DNA of 64,000 bases from Neodiprion pinetum. Lineage: Eukaryota > Arthropoda > Insecta > Hymenoptera > Diprionidae. Below, in pieces: positions 23,568-35,653 of the stretch (position 1 is its first letter; the number at the start of each line of letters is the position of its first letter). Under the pieces are notes generated by a model, which saw only the letters and a list, made by a program, of their open reading frames with translations, was not told the origin of the DNA and did not search any database. The position numbers were made by a program, and so were the translations under genes. The stretch spans positions 34,717,026-34,781,025 of the forward strand of contig NC_060234.1 in assembly GCF_021155775.2 (NCBI RefSeq). The letters are read 5' to 3'.

Positions 23568-24667
23568 CTAGTAGAGATCACGAGAGGGACATACGATCAT
23601 GTCTCGGATAAGGACGGTGTCACGAGTACACAATGCGACGATGATGGAGTCGGCGACGTCACAGGGTTCCAGAGCAGCGCAACCGTGTTCCTTTATGGCC
23701 TTCATTGTCATTTCGGTGTGGACCATACCCGGACAAATGTTCTGGTTGAAAAACGATATAAACAGTGTTAAGTTCAGTTTGAGTAATATTACGTGTATAC
23801 AAGGAAGGATGATACGGATAGGATGTTCCGTACACTGAAATTGTTTCGGACTTACGGTAACTTTGATCTTTGATTCGAGTTCCTTGAGTTCCGTACGAAG
23901 CATGTCCGTGATTCCACGCATAGCCCATTTGCTGGCCATGTACGGAGCGGACATCCTGTTCTCCATGGTATTGTGGCGGGTGAAGCATCGGAAGTCGTTG
24001 ATGTTGAAGATGTGACCGCGGTCCATCAAGCCTTGCTTCTTCTTCATCATCAGGAATTCGGTGGTGATTGCTACCAAGCCCAGGATGTTTACGTCAAATG
24101 TCTTCTCCCAGTCTTCCATTGTCCCGTTGAGGAAAGAAGTGTGAGTGTCAACACCGGCGTTGTTCACCAAGACGTCGATATTTCCCATGTTCTTCTCTAT
24201 CCACTGCATTGCATGCATCACCTGATCCTTCTTGGTCAGGTCGCACTGCAGAGGGTGGAGCTTTCCTGGGTGGTGCTTCAACTCCTCGGCATACGCCTGT
24301 GATATGTGAAATAGTTTTATGGACGCAACCGTTTCGATATTTGGCATTTCTTGATTCGGGCTTCCAGTCAAAGCGAGAAATTTCGTATTAGAATTCCACC
24401 GATACATGTATTTATTTTAAAAGATGTAAAATTTGAGCGTTCATCTTTGAAAATCTCTAGAGAATGTATCTTTGTTTTCTATTGTTTGTCAGAACGGCAA
24501 TAAAGTAATTGTAATAAATCACCAAAATGACTTACCTTGATTTTGTCAATGCGACGAGCCATGGCGACGACTCTCATTCCCTTCCGGACTAATTCCTCGA
24601 CGATGGCTCTGCCAATTCCAGAGCTAGCACCGGTGACTAGAGCAACTTTGTCGACCCAACGATCCAT
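23568..24667 (-). CDS. SDR-A, farnesol dehydrogenase-like short-chain dehydrogenase/reductase
   Basis: Classical SDR resembling insect NADP-dependent farnesol dehydrogenase / DHRS11; related enzymes oxidise farnesol to farnesal in juvenile hormone synthesis. The substrate of this copy is unknown. Exons 24667-24536, 24296-23856 and 23741-23568, both junctions phase 0, give 248 aa. Seen in order: MDRWVDK start, cofactor loop TGASSGIG, AMARR (Arg pair after beta-2, an NADP sign), NNAG, the YMASK active-site motif, and CPGMVHTE. The catalytic Ser seen in paralogues as NINS is Asp here (NIND), and the loop to Tyr is diverged and one residue longer. It has the fewest introns in the cluster and lies on the opposite strand to the other four. 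A TATA box precedes it. It may have lost or changed activity; that is inference. Confidence 0.9.
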
Positions 24668-24763
24668 TTTGGATTTAGAGTGGTTTCGGCTTTTACTGCG
24701 GTAGTAAGACTTAACTCAGCAAGTTACCTCGAAAGGTTGATGCTTTTCTTCGAATGAATCCGG

Positions 24764-24771
24764 CTTTTATA
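24764..24771 (-). promoter_or_regulatory. TATA box of SDR-A
   Basis: TATAAAAG on the minus strand, about 97 nt before the SDR-A ATG. That leaves room for a 5' untranslated region of about 65-70 nt. No other gene start is near, so the assignment is likely. Confidence 0.65.
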
Positions 24772-27700
24772 CATAAACGAACGTGGTCCAAGATTGAGAG
24801 GGTTACGGGTCAGTATACATTAATAGCCATGCAAGATTAATTCTCACTTACTCTGTAAACAGCAACAATTTATGTTCCTCGAAGTTATCCTTATCGATTT
24901 ACTATAGGTAGTGTTTCTCTCGCAGAGCTTCGATGCTCGCTAAATCATGCAGATTAGCCGCCAACCCCGTCCGCAGTTCCAATATTGAAAACAAGGGAAT
25001 GAAATATCAGGCCTGACCTTCAAAGATAACCGGATATATGCTGTCTGGCTGAAACAGACTATTTAACTTTTTTCGGCACAAAAGCGTAATCGTTTCGATA
25101 ATTTGAAATCACTTGATAATGGAGGTAAAATGAACTTTTGTGCTCAAAGAAACTTTGAATTATTAAGTTTTTAGTGTATAATGTTTGTCAATCATTGATA
25201 TCATGTCCTATATGCGGACTTATGATGTGTTCGTATAAATATAAATTAATGTAAATTCGTTTGCTACATGTTTTGTTCCGAGGTAGAAAAATCATGTTTT
25301 CGCCCATCTCTGAACAGCACCAATATTTTTATGAACTGCAGGAAATGACGCAATCAGTGCAAAGATTGCTGTACGCGCTTACAATCAGAGAAAACTTTTT
25401 GCTTTTGTTAAAGAAATCAATTTGTACACAATATTTCATTGAAAATACCAAAATTAATGAAATAATCGTAATAAATCGCAAAGGCATTTTAATTGAATAT
25501 GAAATATCGATTTTAATTTAATCGATTCAACGAAATAATAATTTTTTCATGGTACAATCAAAATACTGAATACGCTCAGGTAGATTCAACTAAATCGTTT
25601 CATATAGTTCACTAAATCTATTGGCTCGATGAATGTCAGTAAAATTTACGAAGTCATGGGAGCTACTAATTGATTGCCGCTATCAAATAATATCTAGCAT
25701 GGAAATTCTACAAAATATTCTTTTGAAAACCTTGCAACGCGTTAAAAATCCTTTCTCGGAAGAGAAGTAAGATGAGCAGTTATTAGGAGGAGCTCCAGGA
25801 ATCTGTAGTATAATCGGCAGAACTAAATTATTTGTGGTCTAATACCATTGAATCAGCCAATGGCATATTTCTTTGTCGTTTTTGGACGTGGCACTTGATT
25901 CGTGTAGCGTAAATCAGAATCAAACGATAATTTTTTCAATTACAGCAATTAATCAATCATCTTTCAATCTTTAAAAAATGATTTCACTGTGTACGTGACC
26001 TGACTTCGCAATCGCAACAGAATCTATGGGATTGTGGTGCCGAATCTTTTCTTCGACATTATTGAAACCTTTCGATTTCTGCGCACTATAATATCAACTA
26101 AACGATTTTGTTTGGTGAAAATAACGTTTGGTCGGATGAATATTAATCCTGAAATTTCGTTGCCAGGACTAAATTTTGATCATAACGACCGAAAGTTTTT
26201 TCCGAGTGTAGATTTACCCTAGACGGGAAGAAATAAAACGTCTTCTGTCCAGAATATGCTCTACTGCCCGAGGAAAAACTATATTTTATTGCACTGGACT
26301 CTGTTAATAATTCCGTTGAATAAGAGATTCATAAAACATTGGTAATCGATACCTAATTGCATACGAACAATAAGTTTTAATTTGTAGAGGTATTATGTTG
26401 AATGTAAAGAACCTCGTCATTCTAAAGGGGTGAACTAGTTTAGCCTATTATTCATTAAATAAATAAGTCTGGAAATGGATTTTAAGGTCTTTCAAAACAC
26501 GCCAAGTCGCATGGAATAAACGCGAGCAGCAATTAATAACAGGAAATAAGGGATTTTGTATTTCTCAATAACTCTCAGGCAAGTATTGATTTCTGAATTA
26601 TTAATGCCCAAGATAAAGCTGCGTGCATTAATCGGCTCTATATTGATACGATGATGTATTTTCCATTCTAAAGTTTCATGTCACGACGTTAACCTTACGC
26701 AAGAATCGACGAAAACACATCATTGTGTTATGAGCAAGAATCTTATCGTCATTTCTACTTGTCCTTGTTATTTTCATCTCATGTCATGGCGTGTCAAGTC
26801 TATGCAGAGTAGTTTTCCTTCTCGCAGTAATCCAGTGAAAAACATGTTTTCCAACATGCACGTCTATCTAGATTTGCTCAACTGTCGGACGTCGCGTAAT
26901 CGCGGATACCAGCTGCTATTGTACAAAGATTCCTCGGGCGCTATGATGTTTTTTTTTTAATAATAAAGCTCACAAATATGATTACACACTGATTCGAAGG
27001 TCTCGATCGTCTCGACCTACAGAAGTTTATTGGCGCTAATCTACGAGCGTGCAGTGTATCGGTGTACCGGTTTAAACACGGTGAATAAAATAGAAATTAT
27101 CAAGCTTTTCTTGTTCATCCTTTTGCGTATGCATAAAAATACGCGAAAACGAATATTAGGGTGACGAAACATATTTGAAAGCTGAAAAAGAAACATTTTT
27201 TTTAGACACGATGAGATGTGTGAAGATAAATCTGTACGAGGCATTCCGCTTCGGTGTGAAGCGATTCCACGATAGAATCACAGTCTGTGCGATAAATTCG
27301 AGTTTATGGCCGAATGCTTGCAAGATGCGCTTCAACTTTTGGGACCCCCAGCCCGGGCCGCCTAAAATAATTTTTCTGATTCCATTCGACTCGTTCTGGT
27401 CAAGTCTGTAGAAGATTGGCGTAATATGTATCACTTATTAAACTGATTACGATAATCGAAATTGCAACTAACTAAATTAATTTTAGTGCCCAAGCCGTAT
27501 CGCGGTTGCATAATCCATGAATCGACCTTCGACTGGGCAGCTTGAGCTGAAAATCATGTGCAGATCACGAATATATGCATATTTCTTCTGATTTACCGCT
27601 TGCGTAATTATGTACTGGACGTTTACTGTCCACTTTCGTTGGTTAATCAAACGTTCATCCGTCAAATAGGCTATCGCCTTGAATTGCAAAAATAAAATTC

Positions 27701-27998
27701 GTTGATACTTTAATTGAATGAACTATAGTAGCTATATTTGAATATTGCGAAGATTTTGAATTAGGAAATTAATTTTCAAACTACGCCCAGTTTAGCAATC
27801 GATTTTACTGTTTCGCTACAATTGTGTATCAATGAGACAAGGATGATGGAAGATACGGGTATCTTCCAAAATGTATAAATAATTGTAGCTGAACAGTCGA
27901 GTGAATTTCTGCGATTAATTTGTTCCTTTTTTTTATTGGTATTCACATTGTTTTTTTCACTACAGGTGTGTATAGCTGATTCCTCTACAGCCATTTCA
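24772..27998. other. Spacer between SDR-A and the odorant receptor
   Basis: About 3.2 kb of AT-rich DNA with no supported exon. The right edge holds the receptor 3' untranslated region, with a minus-strand AATAAA (plus TTTATT, 27932-27937) about 65 nt past its stop. Open frames near 27156-27434 run on both strands at once and show no family motif. Confidence 0.5.
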
Positions 27999-29651
27999 TC
28001 ATTCTTGAATGCTCATCAGCACGGTCATGTACGACATGGACGCGTGTACGATCTGCAATCGTAAAATTTTTTTTTTTTTTCTGTCTCTCTTTTCAGGCTT
28101 GATATAAGTTTGGCATGTCGATCCGATAAGCTGAATACATGCTCCGAAATCTTACATTCGTGAAAGTTGGTAAAGATAAGCTGTAGAATTTTCCAGCTGA
28201 CAGCGAAGTCGGTTTCTGAGCTCGTACGAGCATAATTAAGCTCAGATCTCTTTGATGACGATCATTTAGTTCGTATAACTTGGACCTTGAAATAGCAAGG
28301 CTTACCCCGATGCTCTGAAACACGTCGAGCCTAAATTAAGTACGAATGTGAGGAAAAAATTCTAGTTGAATTCTTCGATCAGAAGTAACAGAAAATATAA
28401 ACATTTCAATTGAAATGTTTCGATGCCGAATCAGGATATCTGCAACAGCTTGGAATTTCTTGTTTATTTCGCATTGATTGTAAGTATAACAGATTCCTTT
28501 ATTATTTCGTTAACACATATACTAGCCTTATCTTCGATAAACTGCCCACACCAATTGAGTATCAAGGCTTGCAAGATTAGTCCGAAAATTGAGGAGAAGT
28601 GTTTTACCATCAATCGCACCTCGTTATGGCTCTGAAAGAGTCAAACATCTGGAAACGTCGTATATATACGCATATACATATAATACGCTTACGAGTGTGT
28701 TACTCTGTTGGCCATTGATTTGTTTTCACCGCAGCTACACGTACATAGATATCAATTTCATGTCTCACGCACTTTGGCTAACGCATAGCCGCTGATGCAG
28801 GTATTGACGGTAGTTATAAGGAACAGCTGAATGATAGATCCGTTGAAGACGTCCTCGATATCCGCGGCAAATTTATTGACATTCTGATGAAGTTGAATGC
28901 ACCTGGAAATCTTTTCGTGCTCACGGCGAGGATCAACCTCGCTAATTTCTTCCAGCCAAGTTTGGAGTAGGTGAAAATTACTGCAGGCGTGATGGTTTAG
29001 GAATATGAACCACGTGTCAAAGGCCAAGACGTGGACAACGACGCTGCAGCTGCTTATGACTAGGTGAACGTAGGCGACGCTGTAGCCAATAGTTGTGTTT
29101 ACGCTGAATGGATAACGGGTCGGAAAAGGCAGCTTTCGTTCGTATCCGAGTAAGATGCCTGGGGTGGGAAAATTTTCAAATCTTACATCGTAATTTCGAA
29201 AAGTCAAGGGTAAAGTAGATCAATGATCACCTGGCACAGGCTGCACTAACATAACCACGCCCACTAAAAGTATTACGGATCCGTAAACTCTGCAGAATCG
29301 TAGTCCTACTTGGTCGTAATATTCTAGAATTGGATCATCGGCTTCAGATCTCTGTCCTTCGCTCACCTTGCCCGTTTCAATAACGGTTCTCAGGTAGTTC
29401 ATTTTCTTTCGATTGATAATCAAGCAGAGAAGTCTCGCTAAAGCATTGAACGTGAGCAGCCAGGCACTCATGAGTTCGGCGGTCAGTTGCAAATCGTCTG
29501 TCACGTGGATGAGCTCGGCGAATCCAGCAACAATAGCAGATACATTGACAAGTAGCGACATGGCCATTAAGACGTAACACCATTTTCCATGACGATCGAA
29601 GATACCGACGCACTCTAGCCAAAACTTGCAGTAGTACATATACTTGTTCAT
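27999..29651 (-). CDS. Insect odorant receptor (7tm_6 family)
   Basis: Ligand-binding subunit expected to form an odour-gated cation channel with the co-receptor Orco in the dendrite membrane of olfactory neurons. Five exons: 29651-29231, 29158-28773, 28631-28527, 28314-28156 and 28052-27999; phases 1, 0, 0, 0 give 374 aa, the normal length. Several hydrophobic segments are visible (for example SVILLVGVVMLVQ, IIQLFLITTVN, IFGLILQALIL). The family's C-terminal signature is intact: RHQRDLSLIMLVRAQKP, then LSAGKFYSLSLPTFTN, and a last exon reading IVHASMSYMTVLMS. The exon at 28631-28527 ends at AAG followed by GCTAGT, a non-standard GC donor. The segment SKLYELNDRHQRDL is about four residues shorter than the usual Y-x-x-x-WY-x-L stretch. 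The ligand and subfamily cannot be read from sequence. It looks complete and could be functional if the GC donor is used. Confidence 0.9.
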
Positions 29652-30395
29652 CGCGTCTCGTCGTATCTACGGCAATAGTATCCACGCAGGCACCGGAGAA
29701 AGCTGCAGTCAAGTGGTAAAGCCGCAAAGTAACTTCGTTTTCTCGTAAAGAAATTACCCTGAATTACAAGTGCAAACTAGAAATTATTGGAAAACTTAGC
29801 CGGTAGTTACGCAATTATTTTCGCCCTTTCTAGAGCACGGACACAATCGCGTAAACTAGCTCTGTGTGAATAGTCATTTGCGTAGGTATGCCAAGATGTG
29901 GTGCGGGTGAGTAAAGACTGGCAGAGAGACCTAACAGGTGCACTTGAGACTTTTTCAACAAAACCAGTCGTTAGTTGGCGTTGCAGGAATTAACTTTCGA
30001 AAAGTATTTTTCATGCTTGCTCTAACGGTTGTTGTATATATGTACGGTAATGTGAACTTGCAGAAATCCACATAATTTTTTGCATCGGTGATGCATTTAC
30101 GATTCAGGCTACGTATACAGTTGTGTACCAAGTGATACATGTCTTGCAAATTGAATCATACATTTTCATGCCCTATGCGATTTATGCAGTGCAACTCGAG
30201 GAGAGCCGGACGTGTTCGGAGAATACATCTGCATGACAGTTATGCCGATGGAACCGCAGAATATCGAGTAGCCGGTCAAACCAGTTGATATATTTTTCAA
30301 ACGATCTTCAATGGATCGATTTCAAACCCCGCAAGTGCGATCCTATTACTTTGAGCCTCGCTCACGAGTCACTTCTGGTCCAGAAGTTCGTCAGA
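29652..30395. other. Divergent spacer between the odorant receptor and SDR-B
   Basis: About 740 bp that should contain the receptor promoter (minus) and the SDR-B promoter (plus). No exon is supported. No clear TATA box is placed for either gene. Confidence 0.5.
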
Positions 30396-31707
30396 ATGGA
30401 GCGATGGGTTTCCAAAGTGGCGGTCGTAACGGGGGCGAGTTCCGGCATCGGGGCTTCCGTTGTCCAGGAGCTGGTCCGTCAAGGTAAGCGATTTATCCTA
30501 AGAGAAGAATAAAAATGCTGCGTATGATCGCGGAACATAATAACAACACCCTGAATGTAAATCCGTAAAAGACAGCGTAAGTTGGCTCAAACGACGGCCA
30601 ATCTGCTTCTTCGGAATAGCAGTTTCGCATTTTATTTTTTTTGCCCAGGAATGGTAGTCGTCGGGCTCGCGAGGAGGAAGGAAAAGGTCGAAAGGCTTGC
30701 GGATGCGCTAATCGAATTCCCGGGTAAACTTCACTCCGTGGAATGCGACGTCTCCAAAGAGGAAAGCGTCCTCGCAGCGTTTGCCTGGATCCGGGAGGAA
30801 CTTGGAACCGTCGATGTCCTGGTGAACAATGCCGGGATCGCGAAGGAAACGACGCTGACTGGTGAGTAGAAGCGCCCTTCCGCATTTTGAATTTCGAACA
30901 ATTTGACCAGTAGCAATAACGGGCGTTAACGATCCTTCTCTCACGCGCAGAGGGTTCCCTGGAGGAATGGCGGGCCGTATTCGACGTTAACGTCTTTGGC
31001 CTCTGTCTCTGTACCAGAGAAGCCGTACGGTTAATGCGCGAGGGTGACGTCGAGGGACTTGTCGTCCATGTAAACAGCCTCGCCGGGGAACGCGTCCCTG
31101 CGGTACCTGGATTCGGCGTTTATCCAGGGTCTAAGCGCGCCCTTACCGCCATGGCGGAAACTCTGCGCCACGAATTAAGAGCCACGAAGATTCGGGTCAC
31201 GGTAAGGCGGCGTTGACGATCTTTTTAACAGAAGTAACGTCTACGTAGTCAGAGACAACGTTTCGGATAATTAATTATACATTTTAATATTTGCAGTTGC
31301 CGAGAGGGCAATTCACCTACGGCATTATTACATACAGTTTTATTTCTTCGGCATTCTAGTGCGTCAGTCCTGGTTTGGTAGCGACGGAGTTACTGTCCGG
31401 TTACTCAGCTTTTTCTGAAGAAGCTTTGGCAGCCATGCCTGCTCTTCGACCCGATGACGTAGCGGCGGCAATTGTCTACGTATTATCGACACCGCCTCAC
31501 GTACAGGTGAGGTACTTAATCGTGCATCGAAAAATAATGTGTTTCCATTTTTAATCAAGTAATGGAAGGTATGATGTGTCAGAAGTTTGAACAAGGTCAG
31601 GATTTCTCGAAACGATTTTATTTTTTACAATAAATACATTGTCAATTTCTGCGTTTGTCTTTTAGGTGCAAGATATTTCGCTCCGTCCGTTTGGCGAATC
31701 TTGGTAA
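30396..31707 (+). CDS. SDR-B, farnesol dehydrogenase-like short-chain dehydrogenase/reductase
   Basis: Classical SDR of the same family as SDR-A, probably NADP-dependent and acting on a small alcohol or carbonyl compound. Five exons: 30396-30483, 30649-30861, 30951-31201, 31360-31506 and 31666-31707; phases 1, 1, 0, 0 give 246 aa. Motifs in order: MERWVSK, TGASSGIG, GLARRK (NADP-type Arg pair), NNAG, VNSLAG (catalytic Ser), VYPGSK (Tyr and Lys), SPGLVATE, and a 14-codon last exon ending RPFGESW. All catalytic residues are present. The first intron interrupts the Rossmann region after codon 29, a position not used by SDR-C, D or E, and the intron found beside the catalytic Ser in SDR-C, D and E is absent. 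AATAAA at 31943-31948 is a candidate polyadenylation signal. Confidence 0.92.
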
Positions 31708-32989
31708 ACTAATGCAGTCTGATGCAATCACAGGGAGTTTTCAAGTTTCATTCTTTGAATGTAATACCGAACGTGGTCGGATAGCAAAAGTGATTTATTG
31801 TGGTCGTAGCAAGCATTGTTTAACTAACGCGGATGTATTATAAATCGATTTCTTAACCAAACAATTTAATTGTAGGCTGATAATAGTTACGGTTGTGGTA
31901 TTTCGCTTTGGAAAAGTTTTATGATTCTTTGAAGTTCCTATCAATAAACCATGCAGGTGTATTATAAGTCGATTGTCACATGCCCCCGAAGTATGAAACG
32001 TCTACTTCACTCGCTGCTGCTGCACTGCATTAATATTTTGACCTTCAATATCCACGCCCTGATATTCCTATCGGCACAATAAGCCACTGTATTAACTCGT
32101 TCGACGACGAGATGTAAGAGAATAATCAATTTGGATAAGGTAAGTCACAAGCTTGCGATATATATTTCTATAACCACGCCAATGAACGAGAAGATACACG
32201 TAGGGTTAAAATTTTCAAAGTGAAAAAATGAATCACGGAAGCTTTATTGACTCAAATCAAGTACAATCGAACCAAGGCCTCGCAGAACGGCAAAATGTCT
32301 AAAAGTTGAGTAGGTGAAAAATGAAGTTTGCCGTTAGCTTAAATATACACTGTGCTCTGCTATATTTCTTCCCGTCAATCTACTTGTTGAGTAATCGATA
32401 TTATCGATAAATTGCACTCATAAATTGTAACTTATCGCAAGTGGCAGGCGGTATGTACTACAGCGGTAATCTTGAATTCGTTCGTTTATCATTAGTTGCA
32501 ACATTTTTCATCTTTGGATCCCATATTTCAGACCATCGTATGCGAACATCCTCGAAATATTATTTGATCCCTTCAACGTTTAAAAAATGATGGTAGACGA
32601 TGATGACTGGACACGTGTTGAACATTCGCTCCTTTTCTATTACCGATTTATAACCGTCTGAGTATGTCCCCCCCCCCCAAAAAAAAACAAAGCATCAGCA
32701 CAATAAGAAAGTGAAATTTTAGCACCGATTGCAGTACATAACTGCTCCTCACAAGTCACTCTGAAAGGTGTGTCACCAGACCACGATGTGAAACAACTTG
32801 AGACCTAAGTGGGCGCCGACTTTTATGTAACCCCCATCTCCGAGGTTTATTTCGAAGATTGCTATCGCATTGATAGGTGGTAAAGATATGACCGTATTGT
32901 GGTTTCCAAGTTGGATATGCCCAAGTCACTCGAGTTTCTTCGGACAGTTACCCTCGCGAGTCTGTAAGCAAAATTTCTACAGCACGGTC
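31708..32989. other. Spacer between SDR-B and SDR-C
   Basis: Holds the SDR-B 3' untranslated region and presumably the SDR-C promoter. A run of about 11 C followed by about 9 A lies at 32668-32687. No exon was found. Confidence 0.5.
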
Positions 32990-35653
32990 ATGGAACGTTG
33001 GGTAGGTAAACTGGCGATGGTAACCGGCGCCGCCGATGGAATCGGTGCAGCCATCGCCGAGGCATTGGTCAAGGGCGGGGTCAACGTACTCGCCCTGGAC
33101 GTCAAGATCGTCCGGCTCTTTTCCCTCAGAGAGAGACTCAGGCTTGCTCGAGGAAAGCTCTACCCCAAACAGTGCGACGTGAATAAGTTGGAAGAGATCG
33201 AGGCTGCCTTCAAGTTTGCAAAGGAGACAGCGGGCGGTGTTGATATTCTGATAAACAACGCTGGAGTCACTCATCTCTCAAACATCACTGGTAAGTGAAA
33301 TTTACTAACCCATGGATACAAGGTGGTTCTCATTGAGGACAACGTCAATGTCAAAGAAATCCCAATTAACGATGCGATCGAATTGTCGAGAAATCGAGTC
33401 GAGTTGTAAGTTTCGGTAATTATCTTTCGGTCGAGTGGTCGGACCATTTCCGATATACCTATGTAGCCGCGATTAGAAGAATCGGCCTGTTAGATAACCG
33501 GTAACTGGCTAATGCCAATGCTATTTCAAGTGTTACGTTTGAGCAGTCCGTTGATTGACATCGCACGAGCCATACCTAATTGTCATTTATCAACCGTCGA
33601 TCAGATGGCGACACCGAAGGTTTCCTGAAGGTCCTTCAGACGAACGTCCTGGCCGTAGCTCTGTTCACCAAGGAGGCAGTCAGATCGATGCGTGACCGTC
33701 AAGTCGATGGGCACATCATCAATATTAACAGGTATTCACATGGCCAACAGGGCAGGATGAAATAACAGTTCATCTTCACGCATTCCTACTTTCACCTTTG
33801 CTTTCTCAGTATCTTCGGTCATCAAGTCGTCGGCATCAATCGAGGCTTGTACGCGCCCAGCAAGTTCGCAGTCACTGCTATGACAGAGACGGTCCGTCGA
33901 GAGTTGATTGGTATTAAAAGTGGAATTAAAATTACGGTGAGTATAATCGAACAGTGAATTCTTCGAAGGTTTTCCATTCGATCTAACTACTGTCAGATGC
34001 TTATTCATGGAATTCGAGAAATGCGTCCGTCGTGCAGTTTCCATTATTTCTATAGAGCATCAGCCCGGGTGCCGTAAGTACGGAAATCCTGGACGCAGCA
34101 GCTGCCGAAGCAAACGTTCCGGTATCGAAAAAGGACGTTCCACGACTGGAGCCCTCGGATGTCGCAGATGCCGCAATTTACATTCTGTCAACTCCACCCA
34201 ACGTTCACGTAAGAAACTGAATCAAATACGTCTACGAATGTAAATTCGCGTACTATTTCTAAGCTTAGCGTGACCGGGCCGGTTTTCATCTCACTGATAC
34301 GTTACTGTGAGACGGGAATATTTTCTTGTATCGTAGAGATGGTAAGCTTTTTTCCTTGAAGATGGCGGAAAACACGTACTATAAAATATATAAATGTATT
34401 TATCCATTATAGACATCGAATCGTGCTCACCGTTTGTAATGCCAGTAACTCTGCAGGAATCTCTGAAATCTATTTGCATCCAAATATCAACGGAGAATTA
34501 TGTCGAATGCTAGCTGTTGTAGATAATATCGTTTCACTACTTTCCGAAGCTTCTCGGAGACGCCCGCTTGATGTAAATTCTATATCTCCGTGGACTAGAC
34601 TTCCGTAATTTCATCATAAGTTCCAGAATAAAAATCTCGAGACCTTGTAGTACGCACGTATAAATTCTACACTCTCATGCCGTATGCATAGGCGTGGTCA
34701 CTGCAGATTATGTAGATTTTCAAGGAAACGTCTCGGAACAGAATGGCTTTGTAATTTTGTACAACTATCTGTAAGGCTGTGTGTATGAAAGTTGGAGCGG
34801 GGGTCAAAATCCCGAAATACCAAAAAGTCTTCTTGTCGAAAGGCCGAAATTTTCGAGATACGAATTTGAAAATAACGAATAATCAATGTACCGAAATTGG
34901 AATTTTCGATAAGTCACCCAGTAAAATAACTGTTTTCCGGAAAGTTCATTTAACCGAACGCTCTTTTATCCGAAAAAGTATTTTCAGAACAGTCGGCATT
35001 TTGAATGAAGAAAGCATAGAATATGAAAATATAGAAAAATGAAAGTTCCGAAACAAAAAATTGAGAGCGGCTGATACTTCGAACAGCCAAATAACAAAAA
35101 AATAATTATTTGTCGAAAATCAAAATTCAGAAGGAGCAAAATCTCGATCCGCAAAATGCAGGAGGACCAGAATCCTGACAGGACGAAATACCGAATCTCC
35201 TGAGAATTTGGAATTTGTGAAATTCGTCAACTCGATGGTAGTTTTATCAAGATCGTCTAATTGTATCAGACAATCGTTCGTCTGATGAAAGAAAAAAAGA
35301 ACGCAAAGGAATGGGCAGCATATTCTTAATAAATTATTAAACGCTACGTCTTTCTCACCGTACGTTCAATTTATTCAAGAAATTATTACGCCAAATCGTG
35401 TTTTTGACTTTCGGGATTTCGTTCACTCGACTTTTTGGTCTTTCGCATTTTTCTATTCTAAACGAAACTTGACGACAGAGGTAAGGAACCGGTCGGGGTG
35501 ATGTGAAACAGTGCGATTCTTGTTCAACCACGTTACGTCTGCATTAATTACTCGATCCCGTGTCGGTTCCTGTTGCCGGCTTGTCATAAGGATATTTGTT
35601 AATTGTTACAGATCACGGAATTCACACTCCGACCCTTTGGGGAAACTCTCTGA
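32990..35653 (+). CDS. SDR-C, SDR paralogue with a probable NAD-type cofactor site
   Basis: Five exons: 32990-33290, 33605-33731, 33810-33936, 34056-34208 and 35612-35653; phases 1, 2, 0, 0 give 249 aa. Motifs: MERWVGK, TGAADGIG (the usual SS is AD), NNAG, ININS (catalytic Ser across the exon 2/3 junction), LYAPSK (Tyr and Lys), ISPGAVSTE and a terminal RPFGETL. After beta-2, where the paralogues read GLARRK, this copy reads ALDVK. An Asp at that place usually marks NAD(H) preference in classical SDRs, so a cofactor change is likely (inference). The stretch that follows (IVRLFSLRERLRLARGK) is also diverged. An upstream in-frame extension exists, but the MERW start matches all paralogues. The 1.4-kb last intron contains AT-rich cryptic repeat sequence. 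Confidence 0.9.
34785..35240. repeat. Cryptic A-rich short-word repeat in SDR-C intron 4
   Basis: A strongly patterned stretch made of short words such as CCGAAAT, CGAAAA, TTTTCG and ATTTTCAGA at irregular spacing of about 10-15 nt. It looks like degenerated simple or satellite sequence rather than coding DNA. No exact tandem unit and no flanking duplications were seen. Boundaries are approximate. Confidence 0.45.

Noticed and set aside
32870..32989. N-terminal extension of SDR-C in the same frame
   Set aside because: It does not begin at an ATG, and the MERW start at 32990 matches all paralogues.
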